A program made the translations under genes and the position numbers. A DNA stretch of 64,000 nucleotides, from contig CALFPJ010000077.1 in NCBI GenBank assembly GCA_937919655.1, forward strand, positions 1 through 64,000, read 5' to 3'. Under the pieces are notes generated by a model that did not search any database, was not told where the DNA came from, and saw nothing but the letters and a program-made list of their open reading frames with translations. Shown one piece after another: positions 1-8,246 of this stretch (positions within the stretch are counted from its first letter, which is position 1; each line of letters begins with the position of its first letter). The DNA is from an uncultured Gemmatimonadales bacterium (GTDB lineage: Bacteria; Gemmatimonadota; Gemmatimonadetes; Longimicrobiales; Gaopeijiaceae).

Positions 1-266
1 AGTATGTGATCCCGAAGTGATCTCAGGTAGCACGGCTGAGGACTCACCGCCGGGGTAGGTTCTCGCTCACGGCACTGGCGGCAGAATCGCAGGTGGAGCG
101 GTTCCGGCGGGACTCGGCTTCAGCAGGGGGCGAGGCTACGCGGCGTGTGGTTAACCGGATGGTCCGCGGGCGCAGGGTTCGATGCTGTCGCGGCGCGAGC
201 CGTGAAGGCGGGGGCTCCTCGGGCGAAGGGGGGACGCGGCGGCTGGTAGTCCGCCCCGTCCGAAAT

Positions 267-662
267 TCAGCCGAGCCTACGCAAGGCGTTGGCCTTGATT
301 GCCTCGGCAACGTAGGCCGCTAGCCCCTCCGCGCGGTCTTCATAGTGCGCCCGGAACCGCTCATCAGCAGTGTACATCTCAGCGAGCCCAGAGTGCATCG
401 CGTGACTGCAGGGGTAGAAGCTCCCGTCAATGTGAAGGCGAGCCTCCTCGGCCAGGTCGGTCGCCCGTGCGCCGTCAGCGGGTTCACCCGCGGCAAGTGC
501 TTCGGCGAACGCCGCCTCGGTAGCGGACTGCTCTTTATTGATGCGCTTCCAGTCCGCGTCGCCGTAGCCCTTCGTCCGCTTCGACGACTGCTTGTAGGCG
601 TCGGTGCTGCCCCAGCGCTCACGCGCCTCGTCCCGGTATTGGCCCTGATTCGCGTTCGTCAT
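267..662 (-). CDS. stand-alone TipAS antibiotic-recognition domain protein
   Basis: A 131-residue protein that matches the TipAS drug-binding domain throughout. It shows the WG-x-T-x-AY opening, an ADW-x-x-I segment, an FYPCS-x-x-MH loop (its Cys could trap thiopeptides covalently, as in TipA) and the YTAD-x-RF, GLA-x-Y and AI-x-AN tail. TipAS proteins are usually the C-terminal half of a MerR-family regulator. Here no DNA-binding helix-turn-helix is present, so the product is probably a soluble drug sequestrant. The ATG at 662 is chosen because homology begins there and an AGGGAA-like ribosome site precedes it; a further in-frame extension to 701 would run into the promoter. The promoter just upstream looks MerR-controlled, so the regulator itself is presumably elsewhere in the genome. 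Confidence 0.88.
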   Translation of the reverse strand: MTNANQGQYRDEARERWGSTDAYKQSSKRTKGYGDADWKRINKEQSATEAAFAEALAAGEPADGARATDLAEEARLHIDGSFYPCSHAMHSGLAEMYTADERFRAHYEDRAEGLAAYVAEAIKANALRRLG

Positions 663-699
663 GATGTATTCCCTAATGCCGTGGTGATCGATGCAGATC

Positions 700-730
700 A
701 CGATACGCCCTCACGTAACGTGAGGGTCAA
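700..730 (-). promoter_or_regulatory. MerR-type promoter with 19-bp spacer and palindromic operator
   Basis: Read on the minus strand, a -35 box TTGACC (730-725) and a -10 box TATCGT (705-700) are separated by exactly 19 bp. A perfect inverted repeat, CCCTCACGT-A-ACGTGAGGG on the plus strand (708-726), lies over the spacer. An over-long 19-bp spacer carrying a dyad is the hallmark of promoters that MerR-family activators untwist. The predicted transcript would start near 693, about 30 nt before the TipAS ATG at 662. The operator and spacing are seen directly; identity of the regulator (a TipAL-like protein) is inferred. Confidence 0.75.
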
Positions 731-754
731 GAGACGGCCACGCTATCGCGTAGC

Positions 755-1792
755 CTACCCGAGCGCGAGAAGGTGGGTAACGCCGAAGGCCTCGAGCGCC
801 ATCCAAGCCCCGAACACGACATAAAGCGCCAGCATCGCATGCGCTTCCGAGCGCTTCAGCTCCAGGTCCCGCAGCATGAAGGTGAGCAACGCGATCGTGG
901 CGATAACCAGGAACGTCATCATCGGCACGATCTGTGAAAAGTTGACAGTGAGCGCCCCTGCCACGAGCACGGCCGCCGGCACCGCGACAAGCAGATCGAA
1001 GACGTTGCTGCCGAATACATTGGACAGGCTCGCATCCGTACGACCGAGCCGGGATGACTTCACGCTAAGGAAGGTATCGGGCAAAGAAGTCGCCGCAGCC
1101 ACGACTGTCATGCCCCACAGGAACGTGGGGGTGTGGAGCGTGTCCGCCAGCAGGAGGGTCGAACGCAGCAGCATCTCAACGCCGACGAGGATCACCGCGA
1201 CCATCCCGACGAGGACGGTCCATTCCTTTAAGGCGTTAATGCCCTCCCTACGGGGCGTGACGTGACGAGCACTCTTCACCTCTTGAAGCTGCATAAAGAG
1301 GTAGAGCCCATAGAGAAGAATCGGAATCAGAGCGAGGAGACGGGTAAACTCCCCGTGAAAGAGACGCCGACCTGAATCAAGGGTCTCAACTCCTCCGAAG
1401 TAGATGACCGACAGGCTGAGCACGACCATGATGGCGGCCACGGAGACCAGGTAGAACTGAGCCTCCCGATAGATCAGGTCTCGGTTCGCCTTGATCGGTT
1501 TCCCCGCGGCGTACACCGAAAACGCGGGGATCACCAAGATGTTGTAGATGGCGGACCCGATGATGGCCGACATCCCCAGCTCAAAGTCCTTGTGGACAGG
1601 AAAAGCCAGCAGCGCGACCGCGAGTTCCGGCATGCTCGACGCCACCGCCATGAGCACCGATCCCTTCACCATCTCAGGGATCCCGTAGTGCTCGGCCAGT
1701 CGATGTGTCGACGCTTCCAGCCGGCTGCACGCGATCCACAGGACGGCCGTACCCCCGACCGTTCCTGCCGCGATCCAGATGAACGTCAGCAT
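755..1792 (-). CDS. sodium/calcium exchanger (CaCA family) membrane protein
   Basis: About 345 residues with roughly ten hydrophobic segments, the usual size of bacterial YrbG-like cation/Ca2+ antiporters. Both inverted alpha repeats are present. The first contains GSVLMAVASSMPELAVALLA followed by IGSAIYNILVIPA. The second contains AAATSLPDTFLSV followed by SNVFGSNVFDLLVAVPA. The acidic/amide residues in these repeats (E in SMPEL, D in SLPDT, N in SNVFGSN) form the ion site in this family. It should exchange Na+ or H+ for Ca2+ across the inner membrane. The ATG at 1792 starts directly before the first membrane helix; an upstream TTG at 1867 would add an implausible His-rich leader. It is monocistronic between TipAS and a Ku remnant on the other strand. 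Confidence 0.85.
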   Translation of the reverse strand: MLTFIWIAAGTVGGTAVLWIACSRLEASTHRLAEHYGIPEMVKGSVLMAVASSMPELAVALLAFPVHKDFELGMSAIIGSAIYNILVIPAFSVYAAGKPIKANRDLIYREAQFYLVSVAAIMVVLSLSVIYFGGVETLDSGRRLFHGEFTRLLALIPILLYGLYLFMQLQEVKSARHVTPRREGINALKEWTVLVGMVAVILVGVEMLLRSTLLLADTLHTPTFLWGMTVVAAATSLPDTFLSVKSSRLGRTDASLSNVFGSNVFDLLVAVPAAVLVAGALTVNFSQIVPMMTFLVIATIALLTFMLRDLELKRSEAHAMLALYVVFGAWMALEAFGVTHLLALG

Positions 1793-1909
1793 GAATATCC
1801 AGAGCGAAGCGAAGTCGGTGTCGACAAGGCGGGACTGGCGAAAGATGGGGTGGTGGTGGGAACCCAAACCTCTCAGGGAAGGAGGGATCTAGGCAAGACG
1901 GTCACTCCG

Positions 1910-2230
1910 TCGAAGTACACCGACCCGGCCGATCGTGCTGTCGTGCCCAAGGTCGAGATCGTGAAGGGTTACGAATTCGCCAAGGATCAATACGCACGCT
2001 CCACGAAAGAAGAGCTCGAGGTGGTCGAGGCGCCCAGGTCCAACGAAATCGAGATCTCAAGTTCCGTTCCGGCCGGGACTCGGCCGACTCTATTTCAACC
2101 AGGCTTACGATCTCGGTCGGGGAAAAGGCGGCGCGCGTGAGACACGCCGCGAAAAGTACATCGTAAGGCAAGAACGCCACCGCGGGCTGAGGCACGGGGA
2201 AGCTGAGGGTGTCCATCTGACCTCCCTCGC
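1910..2230 (+). pseudogene. decayed Ku (DNA-end-binding) gene, C-terminal remnant
   Basis: The plus strand encodes a clear piece of a bacterial Ku protein: the motif VEIVKGYEFAKDQYARSTKE followed by EELEVVEAPRSNEIEIS, matching the conserved 'DIVKGYEY.KDQYV..T.EEL' region and the following 'IEI..FVP' strand. After about position 2067 the homology moves to another frame, where LYFNQAYDLGRGKGGARE matches the Ku 'IYF..PYYLGPDKGG' segment, and then fades. The N-terminal beta-barrel half is missing, and the tail abuts the converging GH20 gene. A frameshift plus truncation makes it non-functional. No LigD partner is in the window. Ku identity is from recalled family motifs. Confidence 0.6.
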
Positions 2231-3871
2231 TCACGACCACGGCACCAATGCCGATCGGTTGAAGTTCAGGCCGAGTGCCGTCCAGCGGGCCAGTTGGGCA
2301 CCAAGTCGTAGTCGATACTCGGCCCAGTTCGTGTTCGCCTCTGAGGACCACCCCAACTCCGCCACACCCACAAGGCGCGGAAACGCCATGTACTCGAAGT
2401 CCTCCGCCGTGGCGACGGTCTCGGACCAGAGCGGGGCCTCGATGCCCGCGATCGCCTTCTCAGGGATCGAACCGTATAGCTCCGACACCTTCCAATCGTA
2501 GGCGTCGCGTACATTCGGGATGCCCGCCCAGGTGAGTCCCAACACGGTCGAGCTGTCGTACTTCAGGTCCAAGTAGACCCGATTCGCCGGGGACAGGATG
2601 ACCGTCGCGCCAGACTGAATGGCAAAAAGTATACCTGCCTCGAACTCCGCGGACCTTGCGGCCTGTGCCGAGTCGACCTCGACGCCAGGCACTGGCCAGC
2701 TCGGCCGCCAGATCTGCACCATGGAGCCGGGTTGGAGGTCGGCCAGAGCCACCTCGTCCCACCCGACCATACGTTTGCCGTGACGCTGAACCATAGCCTG
2801 CACTCGACCTATGAAGGCTGCGTATTCCTCTTCAGTCAGCCTCTGCACCTCATCTCCACCCACGTGGAAGTACGGCCCCGGTGTCAGTGCGGAGATCTCC
2901 CGAATCACGTCGTCGAGGAACGCGTAGGTGGCCTCACTGTCCACACACAGTGCACTGAAGCCAACCGCTGTCCCTGTGAAGAGATCCCGAGCGACATGAT
3001 CGCAGTTGAGTTCCGCGTACGACGCGAGGGCGGCGTTGGTATGCCCGGGCATGTCGATCTCAGGCACGACCGTAATGAAGCGAGCCTGCGCATACGCCAC
3101 GATCTCTGAGTACTGCTCGGTCGTGTAATACCCACCTTCTCCTCCGCCTACTTCGGTGCTTCCACCATGAGCGGTGAGGTTCGGCCAGCCGGGGATCTCG
3201 ATCCGCCAGCCCTGGTCGTCGGACAAGTGCAGGTGGAGGCGGTTGATCTTGTAGAGGGCGGCAAGGTCGACGAATCGTTTCACGTCGTCGACGGCGAGGA
3301 AGTGCCTTGCGACATCGAGCATGAGACCGCGCCACGCGAACCTAGGACTGTCCTTGATGTGCCCGGCGGGCACAAACAGCGGTCGCGGGAAGGCACCCGT
3401 GTATTCGACGGCGGGAGGCAACATCTGCCGGAGCGTCTGCACACCGTAGAAGAGGCCGGCGGCGTCCGTCGCGCGCACGGTGACCATCGAGTCCGTCACA
3501 TCAAGTTCGTAGCCCTCTGGACCCAGCGACCCACTCGCGCCTTCCCTTGTGAGCGAGATCGTCTGCGAAGCAGGAGCGTCCGAACGAGCCGCGACGACCG
3601 GCCGGGCCGCGACGTCATTGCCGATCAACGTCGAAAAAAACACACCAATCCACTCCGCCGCCGCATCGCCCGCGTCGAACGTGATCCGCATGGAATCAGA
3701 GAGGTGGAAGGTGTCGACCTGGACCCACTCGACTGACGCCGGCATGGGAATAATCGAGTGTGCGAGTGACTCGACGTCCGGCTCGACACAACCAACCATG
3801 GCGCCTGCAGCCAGCAGGGCCGCAACAACGGGCCTCTTTGACCTGCTCTGGCAAGGCGGCGGTATTCGCAT
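2231..3871 (-). CDS. family 20 beta-N-acetylhexosaminidase lipoprotein
   Basis: A 546-residue exported glycosidase. The N-terminus has basic residues, a hydrophobic stretch and a lipobox ending at Cys28 (GAMVGC), so it is probably a lipid-anchored envelope protein. A GH20b-like N-domain (about 35-170) precedes the TIM-barrel catalytic domain, with HLHLSDDQGW (213-222), PEIDMPGH (270-277) and HVGGDEV (336-342). The Asp-Glu pair of that last motif is the catalytic dyad for substrate-assisted hydrolysis of terminal GlcNAc/GalNAc. Likely role: trimming of chitin or peptidoglycan-derived oligosaccharides for scavenging. The GH20 assignment is firm; the natural substrate is not known. The downstream side abuts the Ku remnant on the opposite strand. 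Confidence 0.93.
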   Translation of the reverse strand: MRIPPPCQSRSKRPVVAALLAAGAMVGCVEPDVESLAHSIIPMPASVEWVQVDTFHLSDSMRITFDAGDAAAEWIGVFFSTLIGNDVAARPVVAARSDAPASQTISLTREGASGSLGPEGYELDVTDSMVTVRATDAAGLFYGVQTLRQMLPPAVEYTGAFPRPLFVPAGHIKDSPRFAWRGLMLDVARHFLAVDDVKRFVDLAALYKINRLHLHLSDDQGWRIEIPGWPNLTAHGGSTEVGGGEGGYYTTEQYSEIVAYAQARFITVVPEIDMPGHTNAALASYAELNCDHVARDLFTGTAVGFSALCVDSEATYAFLDDVIREISALTPGPYFHVGGDEVQRLTEEEYAAFIGRVQAMVQRHGKRMVGWDEVALADLQPGSMVQIWRPSWPVPGVEVDSAQAARSAEFEAGILFAIQSGATVILSPANRVYLDLKYDSSTVLGLTWAGIPNVRDAYDWKVSELYGSIPEKAIAGIEAPLWSETVATAEDFEYMAFPRLVGVAELGWSSEANTNWAEYRLRLGAQLARWTALGLNFNRSALVPWS

Positions 3872-3910
3872 ATGACAATGACTCCGGGCTCTCTGGAGCG
3901 GAACGGTACG

Positions 3911-4417
3911 CTACCCCTCTGCCCGCTTGGCCATGATCCGCTCGGCGGGGCCAGGATAACCCATCGCCTTCCGCATCGCGCCGATCATGCCCATATGGTA
4001 TCCCTCATGCCAAGCAAAAAAGACCACCTGGTCGCGCTTCGTCTGTTCGGCGTGCTCCTCCTCCTCAAGCACCATGTCGAGCGTGCCCTCCTCCACGTCC
4101 GCGAGCGCGTTCATCAACTCGGCGTCGAGCGAATCCCACTGAGCGTGTAGCTCGACCAATGTTGGGTAGTCCGCCCCATCGGTCGCCGCGCCCTTGCCGA
4201 ACGCCTCTTCATACGGGTTGTCCCGCGCGACGCCCAGCGAGTTCAGCACCCAAACACGAGAGTGCATCAGGTGCCCGATGGTCCACGCGATGGACGGTCC
4301 CGAGTCGCCTCGGGACCGTTTGCGCGCGTCTGCCTCGGAGAGGTCGTCGAGGACGATCGGCACCATAAAGTTGCTCGTGCCAAACAGGCCTAGAAGTGTC
4401 TTCACACTCCCTGACAT
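3911..4417 (-). CDS. DinB-like four-helix metalloprotein
   Basis: A 168-residue all-helical protein of the DinB/YfiT type. The three-His metal site can be seen: His in TIGHLMHSR (about residue 49) and a pair in FFAWHEGYHMG (about 133-137). The N-terminal segment and the acidic insert EEGTLDMVLEEEE are ordinary for the family. Members are thiol-dependent transferases or hydrolases (bacillithiol or mycothiol S-transferases and relatives), so the reaction cannot be named. It lies upstream of the GH20 gene on the same strand with a 39-bp gap, so co-transcription is possible. A second DinB-family gene in this window (33149-33667) is broken. Confidence 0.8.
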   Translation of the reverse strand: MSGSVKTLLGLFGTSNFMVPIVLDDLSEADARKRSRGDSGPSIAWTIGHLMHSRVWVLNSLGVARDNPYEEAFGKGAATDGADYPTLVELHAQWDSLDAELMNALADVEEGTLDMVLEEEEHAEQTKRDQVVFFAWHEGYHMGMIGAMRKAMGYPGPAERIMAKRAEG

Positions 4418-4452
4418 TGACGTCTCCTACCGAAGGTCACTCGTGAAGCTCA

Positions 4453-6009
4453 TCACTTGGCCGGCCCGAGTAGCTTCTTGACCTGCGGCGCCACAATCAG
4501 AGCCACGATGCCCGCGCCCCCAATGATCATCGCCACCGTGCTGAACAGCGCGTTGGCCGACAGACTCTCCAATCGTCCCCCAATGAGACCGGCGAAGAGA
4601 TTGCCGAGTGCCGCACCCACGAACCAGATGCCCATCATCTGACCGACTCGTTTCTGCGGCGACAGCTTCGTGATGGCGGACATGCCGATGGGCGAGATAC
4701 ACAGCTCGCCGACCGTGTGGAGGAAGTACGTCACAACCAGCCACGCCGGACTGACCAAATGGTCCGGCGAGGCATTGGCCGCACCCCACGCGAGTACGAA
4801 GAAGCCTAGAGAAAGTCCAACGAGACCCATGCCCGCCTTCATCGGGATCGATGGGTCCTTCTGCCTCTTCTCAAGCCACACCCACAAACCACCGAAGGCG
4901 GGGGCCAGAAGGATTATGAACATCGAGTTCACCGACTGAAGCCATGAGGCGGGCATGAGCCATCCCATGATGTTCCGGTCGGTAAGGTCGCGGGCGAAAA
5001 TGTTGAGGGACGTCCCTGCCTGCTCAAAGCCCGACCAGAAAATTGCGATCATGAGGAAGAGCCAGAAGATGACGCCCATCCTCTTGTTTTCTTCGATCGA
5101 GTGCCCGCCGAGGGTCCAGATGTAGACGAAATAGCCCGCCACCATCACGATCACGCCGTAGCCCAAATAGGTGGCGATCTGTGTGAGTGTGACCGCGATC
5201 ACACCGGCTGACACCAGGTAGCCGAAGCCCACGACCGCAGCGAAGATCGCGAAAAATGATCCGAAGAATTTCTTGGACTTAGAGGCCAGTTGGGCAGGCG
5301 TGTCGGTCGACGTCAGCAAGCCCGCATTGCCAAGATGGCCGACGCCCATCCGATACTGGATGAGCCCAAGTACCATGCCAACACCGGCAGCCCCAAAGCC
5401 CCAGTGCCAGTGATAGTTCTCACCGAGCTGACCCGTAATTAGCGGGCCGAGGAAGGCACCTAGGTTGATGCCCATGTAGTAAACCGAGAAGCCCGCGTCT
5501 CGGCGTGCCCCGCCCTCCGGATACAACTCGCCGACCATCGTGCTCACGTTCGGCTTCAGGAGACCGGTACCGCAAATAATGAAGACGAGCCCAAGGAAGA
5601 ACGAGTAGGTCGTCCCGACGGCCATGGTGAAGTGGCCTATCGCGATGATCCAACCACCGACCCACACCGCCTTGCGTTGACCCCAAAGGTTATCCGCGAC
5701 CCACCCGCCTGGCAGGGCGAGGATATACACCAGACTCGTGTACAGCCCGTAGATCGCACCAGCGGTTGCGACGTCGAGGCCCAGGCCCCCGTTCGGGACA
5801 AGGCTCCCGTCCGCCTGCGTGATGACGTTCGTCGTCGCGGCAGTCATGAACAACGTGAGCAGTGCGCGCATCCCGTAGTACGAGAAGCGCTCCCACATCT
5901 CCGTAAAGAAGAGTGTGGACAAGCCCGGCGGATGCCCGAAGAAGTGAGCTCCTCCGTGAGCAGGACCTGCGTTCGCCGCTTGGGTGCTCAATGTTGTCTC
6001 CGAGTCCAT
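4453..6009 (-). CDS. POT/PTR family proton-dependent di/tripeptide transporter
   Basis: About 518 residues, typical of bacterial DtpT-like transporters with 12-14 membrane helices. Recognisable signatures are FFTEMWERFSYYGMRALL in helix 1 (contains the ExxERFxYY proton-coupling motif), GGWVADNLWGQRKAV between helices 2 and 3, and FSVYYMGINLGAFLGPLI in helix 5 (PTR2 signature). A later FWSGFEQAGTSLNIFA segment matches the substrate-cavity helix 7. It imports small peptides with protons across the inner membrane, fitting the many peptidases in this window. The ATG at 6009 is chosen because the sequence before it has no homology; translation could in principle begin at 6108. The nearest gene downstream on the strand is the DinB-like one, 35 bp away. 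Confidence 0.93.
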   Translation of the reverse strand: MDSETTLSTQAANAGPAHGGAHFFGHPPGLSTLFFTEMWERFSYYGMRALLTLFMTAATTNVITQADGSLVPNGGLGLDVATAGAIYGLYTSLVYILALPGGWVADNLWGQRKAVWVGGWIIAIGHFTMAVGTTYSFFLGLVFIICGTGLLKPNVSTMVGELYPEGGARRDAGFSVYYMGINLGAFLGPLITGQLGENYHWHWGFGAAGVGMVLGLIQYRMGVGHLGNAGLLTSTDTPAQLASKSKKFFGSFFAIFAAVVGFGYLVSAGVIAVTLTQIATYLGYGVIVMVAGYFVYIWTLGGHSIEENKRMGVIFWLFLMIAIFWSGFEQAGTSLNIFARDLTDRNIMGWLMPASWLQSVNSMFIILLAPAFGGLWVWLEKRQKDPSIPMKAGMGLVGLSLGFFVLAWGAANASPDHLVSPAWLVVTYFLHTVGELCISPIGMSAITKLSPQKRVGQMMGIWFVGAALGNLFAGLIGGRLESLSANALFSTVAMIIGGAGIVALIVAPQVKKLLGPAK

Positions 6010-6223
6010 AAGGGTGTTGTGCAGCGGGTGTGCCACCGCCGAGAAGAACGGCCTGACTTCAATTGAATGCGGCCGATAACGTAAGGGCGACGCCCGTCCC
6101 CACGCCATCTACTCCCAACCATTGAACGTCTAGGGCGCCTACGATCGCACTCCTCCCGTTTTCAGACGGGAACGCAATTCACTTCTCCTGATGAGAGCGA
6201 GGGGATCCATACGAAGGGACCGA

Positions 6224-6430
6224 ATGCCCAAATCTCACGACGAGATGATCTAGGGGACCCTCGACATGCTCATCCTGGGCGTGGTGTCTCTGGAGCCGAT
6301 TCATGGCCGGGGGATCTCAGAGAGAATCCAAGCGATGTGCGAGTGGGCGCAGCACTGATTCCCGCCACTCGAGCGACTTCGACGAACCCTGCGATGGCAC
6401 TTCTGGGGGACGAGCGGCGTAGGGGGTGAG
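6224..6430 (+). pseudogene. PadR-family regulator remnant
   Basis: An ATG at 6224 opens a reading frame that looks like the start of a short PadR repressor: after the first nine codons come a TAG stop and then GTLDMLILGVVSLEPIHGRG and ISERIQAM, matching the PadR 'QGTLDLLIL..L..GP.HGY.I..RI' helix-turn-helix start. The TAG sits where Leu/Gln is usual, a TGA follows about 38 codons later, and similarity decays before 6430. Compare the intact PadR gene at 20753. No adjacent ADOP permease remains, although PadR genes usually sit beside one. Confidence 0.55.
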
Positions 6431-6499
6431 CACACGCCTGGACCCGGCGCCGTTCAGGGCTTCAATTATGCCCACGTCCCCCAAAACCCAGAGGCCACG

Positions 6500-6676
6500 A
6501 TGGAGGGAGTCATCGAGTACTTACTCGCTAATCCACTCTTTCTCATCCCCATCCTACTGTTGGTGGCGATGATGGCCTACGCGCTCCTCAAGAAGCTCTT
6601 GAAGATGGCTGCGATCGTCGTGATCGCCGGCGCCATGTATGTCGCGCTCGTGGAGTACTTCGGTACGGGACTCTAG
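6500..6676 (+). CDS. 58-residue two-helix membrane protein, function unknown
   Basis: A short frame from ATG 6500 to TAG 6674. The product starts MEGVIEYLLANPLFLIPILL and has two hydrophobic stretches (about residues 5-30 and 36-52) separated by a short basic turn (LLKKLLK). That arrangement is typical of small single-hairpin inner-membrane proteins. No ribosome site stronger than GAGG at 6491-6494 is visible. It resembles in style, but not clearly in sequence, the 65-residue membrane protein at 44762-44959. I do not recognise a family. The amphipathic coding pattern and strong hydrophobicity argue for a real gene, but chance cannot be excluded at this length. Confidence 0.5.
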   Translation: MEGVIEYLLANPLFLIPILLLVAMMAYALLKKLLKMAAIVVIAGAMYVALVEYFGTGL

Positions 6677-6749
6677 TCGACCTCGTGCGTTCATAGGCCA
6701 TAACGCCCCCAGCCGGCACGCAGGCGAGGGGCGGCCAAGGGAGACCAGA

Positions 6750-7613
6750 CTAGAACGCGATGACCCTCGTCACGTTGAAGCCGACCCGCCACTCGTCCGA
6801 CTTGAACTCAAATGGCGTACCGCCGAGGAACTGAGTCGGGTTCATGCGCGCCTGATTCGTCAGGATGACCTTGAAGAAGTGCCCACCTGTCTCCAGTTCG
6901 ATGCCGAACGTGCCTGAGTTGTGCTCAAGGCCCGCTCGCCCCGGACTCTTGATCCATTCCGCCAGGAGGCTGGCGTGCTGCGACAGATACAGCTGCGCGT
7001 GTCCGCCCAGCACGAACGTGTTCTCGCTCGTGGCATCAACGATCACCGGGTTGTGCATGACGGTCGGGACGACACCCAACGCCAGCCTCTCACCCACCAA
7101 CACATTGAGCATCAGCTGTCCGTAGGATTGCCCCTCGCCGTCGTCGGCACCGGCCCCCGTCGGCGCCGCGGTATTCCATGCGATGCCACCCATCGCGCCG
7201 ATCATCACCAAGGCAGCCTCTGAGCGCGTCTCCCAGAGTCGGGCCTTCGCGTTCAGTTCGAGGTTGTCGTGAAGATTGGTACGCTGGACGCCGACCATCA
7301 TCCGGCTTGAGACGGCGTACGCGAGGCCGAAACGGTTGTAAACCGGCCCATCGAAGCCCCACAAAGCGTCCGCGCCATCCGCTACCGCGGGCAGAAATCG
7401 ATGAGATATTTCGAAGAGCAATTCACCCTTCGAGAGCGTCTCGGCCGTCGGGAGGTTCGCGCCTTGAGTAGAGTGAAAGACCGTAACAGGAATCGCGACG
7501 GGGGCTTCACGACGCTGAAAGCGCTCAGGTCTCTCCTGTGCCCCCACACCGGATCCCGCAAAGAACATGAAAATCATGACGAGGCCCGCAAGTCGACTCA
7601 TTAGCGCTTTCAC
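6750..7613 (-). CDS. DUF5777-type outer-membrane beta-barrel protein
   Basis: A 287-residue secreted protein. A signal peptide (MKALMSRLAGLVMIFMFF...GVGAQ) is followed by a mature part rich in alternating hydrophobic strands and ending in Phe, typical of outer-membrane barrels. Segments such as PTAETLSKGELLFEISHRF and DALWGFDGPVYNRFGLAYA match the DUF5777 family as I remember it. The function of the family is not established. Its ATG overlaps the YceI stop codon by 4 bp (ATGA), so translation is probably coupled, and the three-gene order cytochrome lipoprotein - YceI - barrel forms an operon. The context suggests an envelope redox or isoprenoid-carrier role; this is inference. Confidence 0.8.
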   Translation of the reverse strand: MKALMSRLAGLVMIFMFFAGSGVGAQERPERFQRREAPVAIPVTVFHSTQGANLPTAETLSKGELLFEISHRFLPAVADGADALWGFDGPVYNRFGLAYAVSSRMMVGVQRTNLHDNLELNAKARLWETRSEAALVMIGAMGGIAWNTAAPTGAGADDGEGQSYGQLMLNVLVGERLALGVVPTVMHNPVIVDATSENTFVLGGHAQLYLSQHASLLAEWIKSPGRAGLEHNSGTFGIELETGGHFFKVILTNQARMNPTQFLGGTPFEFKSDEWRVGFNVTRVIAF

Positions 7614-8233
7614 TGTTCTCTCTCCACCGGGATGACCCGAAAGTCGAGGTTAAGTTGCACCTCGTTATTCAGTTTCAAAAACATCACACTCGGAATTTCG
7701 ATGTCGTGGTCTGAGAGTAGGACGGAAAAGGTACACTGGACCCGATAGCCCGCCCCGACCGGTGATAGGTCGCACGTCATCGCTCGATCCTGCTCTACCC
7801 CGTGCACACCAAACACACCCTGAACGGTGATTCGGTACGCACCGTCGGAGAGCGGCGCCGCTCGCGCCACTCGGCCTCCAAACGCTGCAAACGGGTGCTC
7901 TTTGACTTCCAAATAGTTGTCCCGCATGTGACGATTGCGCAGCCCGATCCCAGTGTCCAGGCTGGTGAGATCGACCTCGAAGAAGAACTCGGTGCCGTCA
8001 CCCCCGGACTCGGCGTTGAGTGCTGACGTGTCGAGTCTCACCATACCGTCAATGCGGTCCGTGACCCCTTCGAACTCTTCAATGGACGCACTCGACGTGA
8101 ACGTGACCGAGCGTTCGGCGGTGAGATCGACTCGGTATTCCTGCTGAGCCGAAGCCGGTCCGACCGCAGTGAGCAATGCCAACGTCACAAGCACGCCCCC
8201 TGCGGCCGGATGCATGACTGAGTGCAGTTTCAC
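7610..8233 (-). CDS. YceI-family periplasmic lipid-binding protein
   Basis: About 207 residues: a signal peptide ending ...GPASAQ and then a YceI lipocalin-like barrel. Family marks are FTSSASIEEFEGVTDRIDG near the start, the MRDNYLEVKEHPFAAF strand-turn (family pattern 'MR...LdvekyP.a.F'), and a C-terminal DHDIEIPSVMFLKLNNEV. YceI proteins bind polyprenyl chains in the periplasm. GTG 8233 is preferred as start because it gives a Lys in the signal peptide n-region; ATG 8215 is the alternative. Only 13 bp separate it from the preceding cytochrome lipoprotein, and it overlaps the following barrel gene, so all three should be one transcript. Confidence 0.87.
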   Translation of the reverse strand: MKLHSVMHPAAGGVLVTLALLTAVGPASAQQEYRVDLTAERSVTFTSSASIEEFEGVTDRIDGMVRLDTSALNAESGGDGTEFFFEVDLTSLDTGIGLRNRHMRDNYLEVKEHPFAAFGGRVARAAPLSDGAYRITVQGVFGVHGVEQDRAMTCDLSPVGAGYRVQCTFSVLLSDHDIEIPSVMFLKLNNEVQLNLDFRVIPVEREQ

Positions 8234-8246
8234 GATGGTCCCGACC

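Noticed and set aside
1592-2140. Plus-strand open frame overlapping the exchanger gene
   Set aside because: Only its last 60 or so codons (after 1895) are Ku-like; the earlier part is the antisense of the antiporter and has no homology, so it is not a gene.
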